A DNA stretch of 53,601 nt from the NCBI GenBank assembly GCA_021734805.1, contig JAIPIG010000011.1:1-53601 (forward strand), given 5' to 3'. The notes beneath the pieces were generated by a model. That model searched no databases, was not told where the DNA came from, and worked only from the letters and a program-made list of their open reading frames with translations. The stretch comes from Simkaniaceae bacterium. Its GTDB lineage: Bacteria; Chlamydiota; Chlamydiia; Chlamydiales; JACRBE01. This document shows, one piece after another, positions 17,465 through 26,078 of this stretch (position 1 is the first letter of the stretch; the number at the start of each line of letters is the position of its first letter). Both the position numbers and the translations under genes were made by a program.

Positions 17465-18673
17465 ATGGAATATGATTTAGTTATCATTGGCGGCGGTGCT
17501 GCCGGAATCTTCGCAGCCATTCAGGCCAAAGAGCACGCCTCTCAAGCACGCGTTGCCGTGATTGAAAAGACAGCGACCTTATTAGCAAAAGTAAGAGTTT
17601 CCGGCGGTGGGCGTTGTAATGTAACGCACCATTGTTTTGATCCTAAGGAGCTTGTAAAGAACTACCCAAGAGGACATAAAGAGCTCTTAGGGCCATTTCA
17701 TCAATTCCAACCAAAAGACATGATTCACTGGCTTGAAGCGCATGGGGTTGAGATCAAATCCGAAACGGATGGGCGCTGCTTTCCTATAACCGATTCTTCT
17801 CAGACAATCATTGATGCTTTTCTTGCACGAGCGGCTCAATTAGATGTTGAAATCCTGACCGTGACTAAAATAGATTCTATCCAACCGGGATTGATTCAAG
17901 ATCGGTATATTATCACATTAAAAGATGGAAACTCAATTCAAACGAAGAAGCTCTTATTGGCTACCGGAAGTTCTAAGGAAGGCCATCAATTTGCCCAAAG
18001 CTTCGGGCATTCAATCATCCCCCCTATCCCCTCTCTATTCACATTCAATGTCCCCTCATCCCCCTACCTTCCCTTAAGCGGCATCGCTATTCCCGATGTC
18101 CTACTGCAAATAGAGGGGGAGCCATTTAGCCAACAAGGCCCCCTTCTTTTAACCCACTTTGGATTCAGCGGACCCGCTGCTCTTAAGCTTTCAGCATGGG
18201 CGGCAAGGGCTCTTTACGACGCCAAATACCATGCAACCTTGATCATTTCCTGGTTGCCGGGCCAAACAAGTGAGGAGATCTTCAAGTGCCTTAAAAGTTT
18301 AAAAACCACCCATCCAAAGCAACAACTATCCTCAGTGAATCCCTTTTCTCTTCCTAAAAAATTATGGAAAGCCCTCATCGAAGAAGATATCCCCCTAGCT
18401 CAGAGTAAAGATGCCTCTCTAAAACTTCTCGCCGATAAACTCTCTTCCGAGCGTTTTCAAATTGAGGGAAAAACAACGAATAAAGAAGAATTTGTCACAT
18501 GTGGTGGAGTTGATCTTAAAGAGGTCAATTTCAAGACAATGGAGAGCAAGATTTGCCCCAATCTCTACTTTGCCGGTGAGATATTAGACATTGATGGGGT
18601 TACAGGGGGCTTTAATTTTCAAAATGCGTGGACTACAGCTTATATCGCGGCAAAGGCAGCCCTCAAAAATTAA
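17465..18673 (+). CDS. HI0933/YhiN-family FAD-dependent oxidoreductase
   Basis: The 402-residue product starts M-E-Y-D-L-V-I-I-G-G-G-A-A-G, a standard Rossmann dinucleotide-binding loop, which fixes the start at 17465 although an in-frame start 63 bases earlier exists. S-G-G-G-R-C-N-V-T-H near residue 50 and Y-F-A-G-E-I-L-D-I-D-G-V-T-G-G-F-N-F-Q-N-A near the end are hallmarks of the HI0933 family (BaiN-like flavoproteins). These are presumed NAD(P)H/FAD oxidoreductases; the physiological substrate is usually unknown. It lies five bases behind the previous gene, without a strong ribosome site, so coupling is likely. Confidence 0.88.
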   Translation: MEYDLVIIGGGAAGIFAAIQAKEHASQARVAVIEKTATLLAKVRVSGGGRCNVTHHCFDPKELVKNYPRGHKELLGPFHQFQPKDMIHWLEAHGVEIKSETDGRCFPITDSSQTIIDAFLARAAQLDVEILTVTKIDSIQPGLIQDRYIITLKDGNSIQTKKLLLATGSSKEGHQFAQSFGHSIIPPIPSLFTFNVPSSPYLPLSGIAIPDVLLQIEGEPFSQQGPLLLTHFGFSGPAALKLSAWAARALYDAKYHATLIISWLPGQTSEEIFKCLKSLKTTHPKQQLSSVNPFSLPKKLWKALIEEDIPLAQSKDASLKLLADKLSSERFQIEGKTTNKEEFVTCGGVDLKEVNFKTMESKICPNLYFAGEILDIDGVTGGFNFQNAWTTAYIAAKAALKN

Positions 18674-18715
18674 CCCCACGAAAGGGGCCTCGGCTGCACC
18701 CGCAGCTCAGATTTT
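18674..18715 (+). terminator. Possible terminator after the flavoprotein gene
   Basis: Two small stems follow the stop codon: CCCC-ACGAAA-GGGG (18674-18687) and GCTGC-ACCC-GCAGC (18693-18706). A short T-rich run comes a few bases later. Stem lengths are modest, so this is a weak call. Confidence 0.35.
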
Positions 18716-18774
18716 GATTGTGAAATTAATTAAATCTTAATACCATCCTTTCCTTTTAAATCAGGAGGCTTCCT

Positions 18775-19269
18775 ATGAGTTTTGCGCTACCATCAACACC
18801 GGTCCTAGACTTGTTCCAACACAATCCCATCTCTATTCTTGGAGATAATTTATATGCTTTATGGCACGATAATGAAGGCAAAAGCATTGTAGAACAACGC
18901 ATTAAAGAAGTCATTGTTTTAACAACCGATATCGCATTGACTATCCTTGGAACCCGGATCCTATGCCATTCCTCCGCTCCATTATATGACAGTATTTTAG
19001 TCAGTTTAGGCATCTCTTTAATTTCTCTTCCGGCAGCTGCCCAAACAGCCACCCTCATCAGCGGGTTATATGGACTCTCATTCTTAGTCCATTCATTTTT
19101 CATCAAATCAGTTCCTTACCTTATCACAGGATTGGTTTTTACATCTTTTGCCGCTCAAGTAGCCAAACAAGCATTCACACTAAAAGCAGCAAATTCATAC
19201 AAAAATGACCTAATCACTCATTTTGCTGAAAGGATGGCAAAACCCATTGCAAATAGGGTTGTTGCATGA
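18775..19269 (+). CDS. small membrane protein, unknown, Inc-like hydropathy
   Basis: The 164-residue protein starts after a strong ribosome site (AGGAGG). The middle two thirds are hydrophobic: one segment near residues 46-65 and a long block near 73-132 that could form two or three helices (L-I-S-L-P-A-A-A-Q-T-A-T-L-I-S-G-L-Y-G). Ends are polar. There is no cleavable signal peptide. Closely spaced hydrophobic hairpins resemble chlamydial inclusion-membrane (Inc) proteins, but many other membrane proteins look the same, so no function is assigned. Its final codons overlap a hairpin at 19258-19287. Confidence 0.6.
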   Translation: MSFALPSTPVLDLFQHNPISILGDNLYALWHDNEGKSIVEQRIKEVIVLTTDIALTILGTRILCHSSAPLYDSILVSLGISLISLPAAAQTATLISGLYGLSFLVHSFFIKSVPYLITGLVFTSFAAQVAKQAFTLKAANSYKNDLITHFAERMAKPIANRVVA

Positions 19270-19287
19270 TCTCGACTTTGCAACAAC
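19258..19287. terminator. Hairpin between convergent genes, with repeat-family A end
   Basis: GTTGTTGCA (19258-19266) and TGCAACAAC (19279-19287) form a perfect 9-bp stem spanning the stop codon of the upstream gene. A T-rich tract follows on the plus strand. The loop and right arm contain CTCGACTTTGCAAC (19271-19284), identical to the end of the MITE-like family at 39098. It probably serves as a terminator for the two convergent genes. Confidence 0.5.
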
Positions 19288-19295
19288 AGTTTATT

Positions 19296-20141
19296 TTACT
19301 CTCCGTAGTGTTCTTTTCTTTTGCTCGGAAAATATAAGAGTCCCAAAAAGAAACCATAGATGAGATAGCTAAAGAGCAGCCATAACCAGTGCGGCAAGGT
19401 CGATGTTGGCGACTTGGTTTGTGTTTGCCCCATCATATCTTGATTTTGCATTGACTCATCAGGCATTTGTTGCATTTCATTTTGATTCACGTCAGTATCG
19501 CGATTATCCGATTCATATTTTGGAAAAGCAGGAGTTTGTCCTACTAGTCTAAAATTAATAGGATCTCCTACACGAGCTGCCGTTGGAGAATTATTAGAAG
19601 GTTCTGATGATTCATCTGGGGGTGCCATGTCCGGATTTTCAGGTTGATAAGCTTCACCGGGCTGAACGGAGCGTTGCTGAGGCTGATATTCTTGAGAAGA
19701 TTGGGGCTGATATTGAGAAGGTGGCATTTGAGGCTCCCCTGACTGAGGCATCACAGGTTTTTCTTGTCCCATCGGCAAGGGAACGGGTTGCTCCATTTGA
19801 GTGGACTTAGGATTATGAAAAACAGTTCGGATCAATGCCTCAAATTTTCCCATCATGGTCAGCGCTAAGATAAAAGGAATCAAACCGTAAATGATTCCGG
19901 ATAGAAACCCGGGGATTCTTCTAAATAACGGATCAAAAATAAGTGCATAAATAAGCCCAAAAAAAATGCAGACAACGAGTTGAATCGCTCCACCTACAAT
20001 ATATCCGGGTGTGTCTTGAAATCCCGCTATTTTCCCATATTCAAGAAGAATATTCATATTAAAATAGATCATGAATGCGCTCATTGCAGCACTAGCTATG
20101 ATAGAAGCCCAAATCGCTGATCCAAATCTAAATCTGCCCAT
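19296..20141 (-). CDS. membrane protein with Pro/Gln-rich linker
   Basis: The 281-residue protein has three to four N-terminal membrane segments (residues about 8-30, 46-68 and 76-98). A long linker of about 130 residues, rich in Pro, Gln, Met, Glu and Ser, follows, then a last membrane segment near residues 251-270 and a basic tail. The N-terminal half has G-x-x-x-G patterns like YagU/DUF1440-type proteins, but the match is vague. The linker would lie on one side of the membrane as a disordered loop. GAGGGG, eight bases before the ATG, is a good ribosome site. Function unknown. Confidence 0.6.
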   Translation of the reverse strand: MGRFRFGSAIWASIIASAAMSAFMIYFNMNILLEYGKIAGFQDTPGYIVGGAIQLVVCIFFGLIYALIFDPLFRRIPGFLSGIIYGLIPFILALTMMGKFEALIRTVFHNPKSTQMEQPVPLPMGQEKPVMPQSGEPQMPPSQYQPQSSQEYQPQQRSVQPGEAYQPENPDMAPPDESSEPSNNSPTAARVGDPINFRLVGQTPAFPKYESDNRDTDVNQNEMQQMPDESMQNQDMMGQTQTKSPTSTLPHWLWLLFSYLIYGFFLGLLYFPSKRKEHYGE

Positions 20142-20303
20142 AAGAAAACCCCTCAGATTGTTTTCACAAAAGATATTATCCCCTACTTTTTTATATATAA
20201 GTTATTTCTTTTATAGGGTAGAAAATATTAAATAAAATAGATTGGATGCAAACTAATAACTATCAATAAGATATGCTCTGAAAAAAAGCAGCTTTGTTAT
20301 GCT

Positions 20304-20474
20304 TTGTTGCATAATTCGACAAACCATCAAGTTATTGACAATAAGAATTTTAACAACCACAGAGTACACAGAGAAAAATCAAGAAAATGCGCATTCCGGT
20401 GCCTCTGTGAGCTCTGTGCTCTCTGTGGTAAAAACTAATAATAAGCATGTTAGGTAAAATGAATTGTGCAACAA
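20304..20474. repeat. Nested palindromic element with CACAGAG-type core
   Basis: Outer arms TTGTTGCATAATTC (20304-20317) and GAATTGTGCAACAA (20461-20474) are inverted copies with one mismatch. Inside, ACCACAGAGTACACAGAG (20356-20373) pairs with CTCTGTGCTCTCTGTGGT (20412-20429) with two mismatches. The CACAGAG...CTCTGTGG core is a repeat type seen scattered in many unrelated bacterial genomes. With the half element at 20507-20553 it fills the 422-base gap between the genes at 20141 and 20564, which holds no gene. Confidence 0.65.
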
Positions 20475-20506
20475 CACTGCTTTGTTACGTCATTGAGGTA
20501 AATCGA

Positions 20507-20553
20507 GCAGCGGGGATGCCGGCGATAAAAAAAACCAATTCTTGAATCACAAG
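20507..20553. repeat. Half copy of repeat family C
   Basis: The stretch GCGGGGATGCCGGCGA, an A-run, then TCTTGAATCAC matches the inverse complement of the left arm of the element at 38512-38674 over about 40 bases with a few differences. It lies 11 bases from the end of the lipoprotein gene. Confidence 0.6.
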
Positions 20554-20563
20554 CGATATAAAA

Positions 20564-21670
20564 CTATACTCCAACCGGAATTGTTAAGATCGGCGAGCGA
20601 AAATCAGTCTGACCGGCCTGTAAATTAAACAGGTTGAGTAAGAGGACAAAGGTCCGTTTTGAGTTGACGTCAGACTCATCAATATAAAACCAAAAGCCTC
20701 TGTATTTTATAGAAATATAGGCATGGCGTGGCTGATCTTTAGAGCACCGAATTTTAATTAAAGACTGAATCATACTAGTCCAATCAAAATCACACTCATC
20801 TTTACAAACAGTTGTCACCCCAATATTATTTGTTTCATGGCTCTTAGGAACTTCAACCCCAAGGCTTAAGTAATACATGGTAGATAGAATCGATCGGGGT
20901 AAAACACCAATTTCCCCTTCCCCTTTAAATCCAAGCTTCATATCAACGACATAATAGCCCTGTTTTGAGGAGACATTACCCAACAATTTTGCCAGCTCTT
21001 GTGATTCCTTGCCATTATCAGGGAAGAAAATTTGCAATGAAGCCGGTTTGTCGCTATCTTTTTGATTATCATCTTGTTCAACCTTAACGCCGATATGCAG
21101 CTGATTTTTTTCTTGAAAATAGCGCATCAGCTCCGTCACACGATAAAAATCTTTGTAAACGGGAGTCGCATTAGGAAAGGGCCCGGACGCTGCCGGAGCA
21201 TTATATATATTGCCAAAACTTTGAACGGTCAATTTGAATAACCGATCAACATCCCATCCCGAATAGACCAATTGCTGTATAAATAGCAGATTAATCGGCT
21301 TTAAAAGAAGCTGTGAAAACATTTTACCTTCAACAGGCGCATAAACAATTGTCGGTTGAGACTTCCATAACATACTTCCGCCAAGACTCGTCGGATTAGT
21401 CTTATCCGACCCGGGAAATAGAAACCTTGTGTTTGCCTCAGCTTCGTAAGTGACCTGGCTAGTAATATTTGTGACGTTTAAGAAATAGGGAGTATCGCAA
21501 TAGCGCAATCTAACAAGATTGAGCAGCATCTGTTCATTACTTGTCATCTGCAATGTTGTATTAAAAGCATTGCGTCCACCGCTCCCCTTTAGGGCAACAG
21601 TACTGGGAACATGACAACCCGTTAATCCGATAGCTAGTAAAACACAAAAACTTTTTCTTAGTCGTCTCAT
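20564..21670 (-). CDS. predicted lipoprotein, unknown family
   Basis: Starting at the ATG at 21670 gives 368 residues with a typical lipoprotein signal: basic M-R-R-L-R-K, a hydrophobic core and the lipobox L-T-G-C. An ATG-like start 27 bases upstream would put extra polar residues before the signal and is less likely. The mature part has N-E-Q-M-L-L-N-L-V-R-L-R-Y-C-D-T-P-Y-F-L near residue 45, a pattern I have seen in uncharacterised proteobacterial lipoproteins, and is otherwise soluble. It is probably anchored to the periplasmic face of a membrane. The gene follows murJ on the same strand with a 53-base gap and may share its transcript. Confidence 0.75.
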   Translation of the reverse strand: MRRLRKSFCVLLAIGLTGCHVPSTVALKGSGGRNAFNTTLQMTSNEQMLLNLVRLRYCDTPYFLNVTNITSQVTYEAEANTRFLFPGSDKTNPTSLGGSMLWKSQPTIVYAPVEGKMFSQLLLKPINLLFIQQLVYSGWDVDRLFKLTVQSFGNIYNAPAASGPFPNATPVYKDFYRVTELMRYFQEKNQLHIGVKVEQDDNQKDSDKPASLQIFFPDNGKESQELAKLLGNVSSKQGYYVVDMKLGFKGEGEIGVLPRSILSTMYYLSLGVEVPKSHETNNIGVTTVCKDECDFDWTSMIQSLIKIRCSKDQPRHAYISIKYRGFWFYIDESDVNSKRTFVLLLNLFNLQAGQTDFRSPILTIPVGV

Positions 21671-21723
21671 ATGGCTCAAAAGTGTAATGAAAGTCAAAAA
21701 AATACTTTTTCATCGAGATCTTG

Positions 21724-23301
21724 TCAACCGCTCTTTAATCGAAAAGATAAAAAATCCTTGAGCTCATTGACTTTAAAAAAATGGCATCCTGCAAAAAAAC
21801 AGAGGATAAATGTACAAAATGGAATAACAAAAGCCATGAGCTTATGTGTATTCTCAACCCAAGTTTCCTGTAAAAATGGGAACGCAATAGTTTGATTGGC
21901 CAAACGCATGGCTAAGATTGAAAAAATTGCTGAAAGTAGACTCACTATCCCAATTTTCATCGTCGTTCTCTTGAAAGGAATGCTGAGCTTAAAATCTAAG
22001 ATCTTTTTTAAATAGACCCATAAAAAACTCATATGAATCAGTGAACCAATTGCAGTACTCAAGGCAACACTATATGCACCGCAGTGGAACTGATAAATTA
22101 ATAAATAATTGAATCCAATATTCAAACCGATGGAGAAAAATGCCAAAAGTGTTGGGATACGGTAATTTTTTTGCGCATATAAGACAGACGTTAAAATGAT
22201 TACCAGTGCAGAGGGAATCAAAGAGAGCCCATACCCCCAAAAACACTCTGTCGTTCGCATCACCGATATATGATTAAACTGGCCATGCCCAAAAATCAAT
22301 GCAATGATTGGATATCCTACAGATAAGATTCCAAAAGAGCTTGGAATTAAAAAAAGCAGGCTTCGCGACAATACGTGCTCTATATATTGAATGGATAATA
22401 ACCGTTCTTTTTTTTGGAAAGCACTAGAAAGAGAAGGTAAAAGTGCCGTGGCCATTGCCACGGCAAAAAAAGCAATAGGAATTTGTTGAATTTTGCTCGC
22501 AAAGGTGAGATAAGCCGGTCCCTCTAAGCTAGCCGCCCTTGCAAACACTGCATCAAGCGCCTGATTGATTTGTGTAGCAGACACCCCGATCGTCACGGTC
22601 ACAAAAGGGGTAATCATCGCTCTCACCGAAGGACTAAATAGCTGAACGGTCCACCACTCTTTTTGGGTCAATAACAGCGATCTCCTTACATAATATGAGG
22701 TAAACAGCCACTGCCCTAAAAAAGCCCAAACAAGGGCCATTGATAAGTATTTCATTGCGACTTCAGGAATGAAATAATGCACTCCAAAAGCTGCGATAAT
22801 CCATATAACGTTAAATATAGTGGGTGCAAATCCACTCAAAAAAAAGCGATTGTAACAGTTGAGATAAGCTGAAAAAAGCCCATACAAACAAATAAATAGT
22901 AGAGATGGGAGCATGATTGCCGTTAAAAACAAAATTGAATTTTTCCCAACCCATAGAAAATAAAACCCAATCCCTAATTCTAAAAAAATAATTAATACAA
23001 ATAGAATAAGAGAAAGACTCCAAAAAAGGTCCCTAAAAAAGAGATGGGCCTCTTTTTCATTTTCTTGCCTTTTTTCCTCAAAAAATGGAATAAATCCATT
23101 CAATAGCCCCCCTTCCGCAAAAATCCTTCTAAAGAGATGAGAGAGGCGGTATGCCACAAAAAAAGCGCCAAGCATTGGGGTTGCCCCAAAAAAAAAGGCC
23201 ATTGAGACATCTCTGAGCATCCCAAATACGCGACTTAAGGCGGTACCTGAAATAAAGCGAAGCGCATAGGTCGAAATATGATTTGAATGAGGCGTTTCCA
23301 C
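21724..23301 (-). CDS. murJ: MurJ (MviN) lipid II flippase
   Basis: The 525-residue polytopic protein has about 14 membrane segments and the MurJ N-terminal signature S-R-V-F-G-M-L-R-D-V-S-M-A-F-F-F-G-A, followed by F-F-V-A-Y-R-L-S-H-L-F-R-R. MurJ moves lipid II across the inner membrane for peptidoglycan assembly; chlamydiae need this for their limited or septal peptidoglycan. The start is GTG with no clear Shine-Dalgarno. It is divergent from the NTT gene across 194 bases. Length is normal for the family. Confidence 0.92.
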   Translation of the reverse strand: METPHSNHISTYALRFISGTALSRVFGMLRDVSMAFFFGATPMLGAFFVAYRLSHLFRRIFAEGGLLNGFIPFFEEKRQENEKEAHLFFRDLFWSLSLILFVLIIFLELGIGFYFLWVGKNSILFLTAIMLPSLLFICLYGLFSAYLNCYNRFFLSGFAPTIFNVIWIIAAFGVHYFIPEVAMKYLSMALVWAFLGQWLFTSYYVRRSLLLTQKEWWTVQLFSPSVRAMITPFVTVTIGVSATQINQALDAVFARAASLEGPAYLTFASKIQQIPIAFFAVAMATALLPSLSSAFQKKERLLSIQYIEHVLSRSLLFLIPSSFGILSVGYPIIALIFGHGQFNHISVMRTTECFWGYGLSLIPSALVIILTSVLYAQKNYRIPTLLAFFSIGLNIGFNYLLIYQFHCGAYSVALSTAIGSLIHMSFLWVYLKKILDFKLSIPFKRTTMKIGIVSLLSAIFSILAMRLANQTIAFPFLQETWVENTHKLMAFVIPFCTFILCFFAGCHFFKVNELKDFLSFRLKSG

Positions 23302-23495
23302 AACAACTATAGTCTAAAATTATTCGTTCAATCATCATGCTTTATTCTTCAATTAAATGAGAATTTAAAAAGAAATTTTGAAACTTTCGGACTCAAAACT
23401 TACAAAGCACGAGATTCTGACAATATTTTTTTTTACTAGCTAATATATACGCTGATTTGATATATTTTTTGAAATCTCTGTTAAAGCTAGGTGAT

Positions 23496-25022
23496 ATGAG
23501 CGAAAGTTCTACTAAAGCATTCGGAAAGTGGCGCGACAAGTTTTGGCCCTTCCATTCTTATGAACTCAAAAAAATGCTCCCCCTGATTTTAATGAAATTC
23601 CTAGTTTCCCTCAATTATGGTCTACTCACTTGCCTTAAAGACACTGTTGTCGTTACCTCTAAATCAGGTGGCGCTGAGGTCATCCCCGTTCTAAAAGGAT
23701 GGGTGGTTCTCCCGATTTCTATCCTGATGACTCTGATCTACTCTAAAGTGAGCAATATGGTGAAAAGAACAACCCTGTTCTACTTATTCATTGTTGGCTT
23801 CTTAGTCACTATTTTCATGCTTGGATTTATTCTTTACCCCAATCTCGACCTCTTTTCCCCCCACGAGTCCGCCGACGCCCTAACGGCCCATTTTGGAGGT
23901 AAATTTACGCATTGGATTGCCCTTTATCGCAATTGGATTCAATCGATTATCTTCATCACGGCCGAACTTTGGGGTACAATGGTTATCCTCCTTATGTTTT
24001 GGGGCTTTGCCAATCATATCACGACTTTAAAGGAAGCGAAGAAAAGCTATACTATCTATATAGCAGCTGGTGATTTTGCGGCCCTCTTAGTAGGGCCTTT
24101 AATTTATATGCTCTCAAAAGTTTTTGCCGGCCGAGACTTTGCCGTCACAGTACAGGCGGTCACGACAATTGTGTTAATTGTCGGTGCTTTTATCATCGGA
24201 ATTTACTGGTGGACCAACCGCTACGTATTAACTGATGCCCGCTTTTTTACCCCTAAGGCTGAAGAGCCTGAAACACCCAAACTCAAAAAGAAAAAACCCT
24301 CCCTGCGAGAGAGTCTTCTACACATTGCTAAATCTAAATATCTCTTTCACATTGCGGTCTTAGTCATATCTTATGGACTCACAATTAGCATTGTAGAAGT
24401 AACATGGAAAGCCCACCTCAATCTATACTATCCAAATCCGTCCGATTATAACTCCTTAATGGCCCTAATTTTCTCACTCGTCGGCTTCACATCCTTCATG
24501 CTCTCTTTCTTTGTTTGCGGAAGTATTATCCGTTGGTTCGGATGGCATTTCACAGCCCAACTATCCCCTTATGTTCTCGGAGTTACAGGAGTTATCTTCT
24601 TCCTCACCGTCATTTTCAAAGACTCACTCGCCCCACTCTTTGCTCATATGGGAATGTCCCCTCTCTTCTTTATCGTCATCCTTGGGGCTTTCCATAATGT
24701 CACAAGCAAGGTTATGAAATACTCTTTCTTTGATCCGACAAAGGAAATGGCCTATATCCCACTCTCTGATGATGAAAAAGTAAAGGGAAAAGCTTCGATC
24801 GATGTCGTTGGCTCCCGCCTTGGAAAATCGGGCTCTTCTTGGATTCAAGTCGGCCTACTCGATCTTTTCGGAATGAGTTCCGTTCTGGGAATTACCAGCT
24901 ACTTGCTTCCCGTTGTAGTCGTAACCGTTTTTATCTGGTCATACTCCGCCAAGCGCCTCAACTTCTACTTCCACCAAAAAAATGGGGAACAACACGTGCT
25001 GGAAGAGTCCTCAGTATCCTAA
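23496..25022 (+). CDS. NTT-family nucleotide transporter (ATP/ADP translocase type)
   Basis: The ATG at 23496 with AGGTGA just upstream gives 508 residues; an upstream in-frame TTG (23457) lacks such a site. About eleven or twelve membrane segments are visible, with family hallmarks: H-S-Y-E-L-K-K-M-L-P near the start, L-K-D-T-V-V-V, G-G-A-E-V-I-P, I-V-E-V-T-W-K in the middle, then K-E-M-A-Y-I-P-L and K-G-K-A-S-I-D-V-V-G-S-R-L-G-K-S-G. NTT carriers occur in chlamydiae, rickettsiae and plastids and either exchange ATP for ADP or import nucleotides with protons. The sequence alone does not settle which isoform this is; the L-K-D-T-V-V-V wording looks closer to proton-linked importers than to Npt1. 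Confidence 0.93.
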   Translation: MSESSTKAFGKWRDKFWPFHSYELKKMLPLILMKFLVSLNYGLLTCLKDTVVVTSKSGGAEVIPVLKGWVVLPISILMTLIYSKVSNMVKRTTLFYLFIVGFLVTIFMLGFILYPNLDLFSPHESADALTAHFGGKFTHWIALYRNWIQSIIFITAELWGTMVILLMFWGFANHITTLKEAKKSYTIYIAAGDFAALLVGPLIYMLSKVFAGRDFAVTVQAVTTIVLIVGAFIIGIYWWTNRYVLTDARFFTPKAEEPETPKLKKKKPSLRESLLHIAKSKYLFHIAVLVISYGLTISIVEVTWKAHLNLYYPNPSDYNSLMALIFSLVGFTSFMLSFFVCGSIIRWFGWHFTAQLSPYVLGVTGVIFFLTVIFKDSLAPLFAHMGMSPLFFIVILGAFHNVTSKVMKYSFFDPTKEMAYIPLSDDEKVKGKASIDVVGSRLGKSGSSWIQVGLLDLFGMSSVLGITSYLLPVVVVTVFIWSYSAKRLNFYFHQKNGEQHVLEESSVS

Positions 25023-25044
25023 AAATTAACAGGCTTTTTTTTAA

Positions 25045-25412
25045 ATGCTTCACTCAATCGAACTCGAATGGATTTCTATTATCCATCAATTCCGAACCCC
25101 CTTATTAGACCAGTTTTTAAATCTCTTAATTTTCTAGATACTATTGAGTTTTTTCTCCTCTTAATCCCTTTTATCAGTCATCAATATCAACTCTTTCTCT
25201 CTCCACCAAAAACCAAACTCGAATATTTTTTGAGGGGAATGATCGGAATTTTAGGAATTTTTTGTTTATATTTTATCCCCTTCTCAGAAAATTTAAAAAA
25301 CTCTGACTTTATCATTTTTTCCCGATTGTTCCTATCTGCTTTGTGGTTAACTTTAGGCAGTCAAATTCTTTGCAACAAATTATTTTCCGGTAAAAAAAAT
25401 GAAACGATTTAA
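25045..25412 (+). pseudogene. Frameshifted small membrane protein, possible PAP2-like remnant
   Basis: A reading frame from ATG 25045 encodes 30 residues (M-L-H-S-I-E-L-E-W-I-S-I-I-H...T-P-L-L-D) and stops at 25137. In the overlapping frame the coding sense resumes with F-L-D-T-I-E-F-F-L-L-L-I-P-F and runs to 25412 as three hydrophobic segments. Joined, the N-terminus resembles the first helix of PAP2-type phosphatases, but the catalytic K-x6-R-P, P-S-G-H and S-R-x5-H motifs are absent. So it is either a decayed, internally deleted gene or a small unknown protein starting at ATG 25068. Its end overlaps the HIT gene start by 14 bases, as in an operon with the NTT gene. Confidence 0.4.
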
Positions 25413-25902
25413 TCCCCTTCCATTGATTTTACTATTGCTTGTTAATCCTTTAGTTCACGCCTGTCCTTTTTGTGATCCTGAAATCCTCAAAAGACAGGCC
25501 TTTTATGAAGATGATCTCGTTCTTGCTGTTTATACGCATAAGCCCATTGTTGCCGCTCATTTTCTGATCATGCCTAAGCGACATATTGAGCGCTTTGAAG
25601 ACTTAACTCAGCCGGAAGTCATTAGAATTTATGAGGTGATTAAAAAGGTCAATCAAGTCTCAACGACTCTTTTTCAAACGTCCTCATATCTCATCCATCA
25701 AAAAAACGGGATTGAGGTCGGACAAAGCGTTCCTCATATCCACTTTCACTATATTGGACGAAAACAAGGCGATGCCTCTTCGATTAAATTCGCGATCCAA
25801 ATGATCACAGCAAATATGCACGGACCGGTATCAGATGACTATATGCAACAAACTGTTGAATCTCTAAAAAAAGAACTCAGCAATGAGAATACAAATCTCT
25901 AA
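25399..25902 (+). CDS. Exported HIT-family protein
   Basis: This 167-residue HIT protein carries the histidine triad V-P-H-I-H-F-H-Y-I (His113, 115, 117) and the early C-P-F-C zinc-type pair (Cys22-Cys25) of Hint-like members. HIT proteins hydrolyse nucleoside phosphoramidates or dinucleotide substrates, normally in the cytoplasm. Here the first 21 residues (K-R-F then a leucine-rich core ending V-H-A) look like a Sec signal peptide with cleavage before C22, which would place the enzyme in the periplasm or beyond. The start overlaps the previous gene by 14 bases. The family call is firm; export is inference. Confidence 0.85.
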   Translation: MKRFNPLPLILLLLVNPLVHACPFCDPEILKRQAFYEDDLVLAVYTHKPIVAAHFLIMPKRHIERFEDLTQPEVIRIYEVIKKVNQVSTTLFQTSSYLIHQKNGIEVGQSVPHIHFHYIGRKQGDASSIKFAIQMITANMHGPVSDDYMQQTVESLKKELSNENTNL

Positions 25903-26078
25903 TCATCCTACTGCTATCATCCAAAACTAGCAAAAGAACATAGATTGAGTCGACATGTCCTTCATCGTGATCCACGAGATACAGAAAAATAATTGCCCTA
26001 GCAACAAAATATTTAAGTTTGCAAAAAATTAAGACCCCATTAAGTTGTTGCACTGACGGTATTTAATCTGGGATAGCT

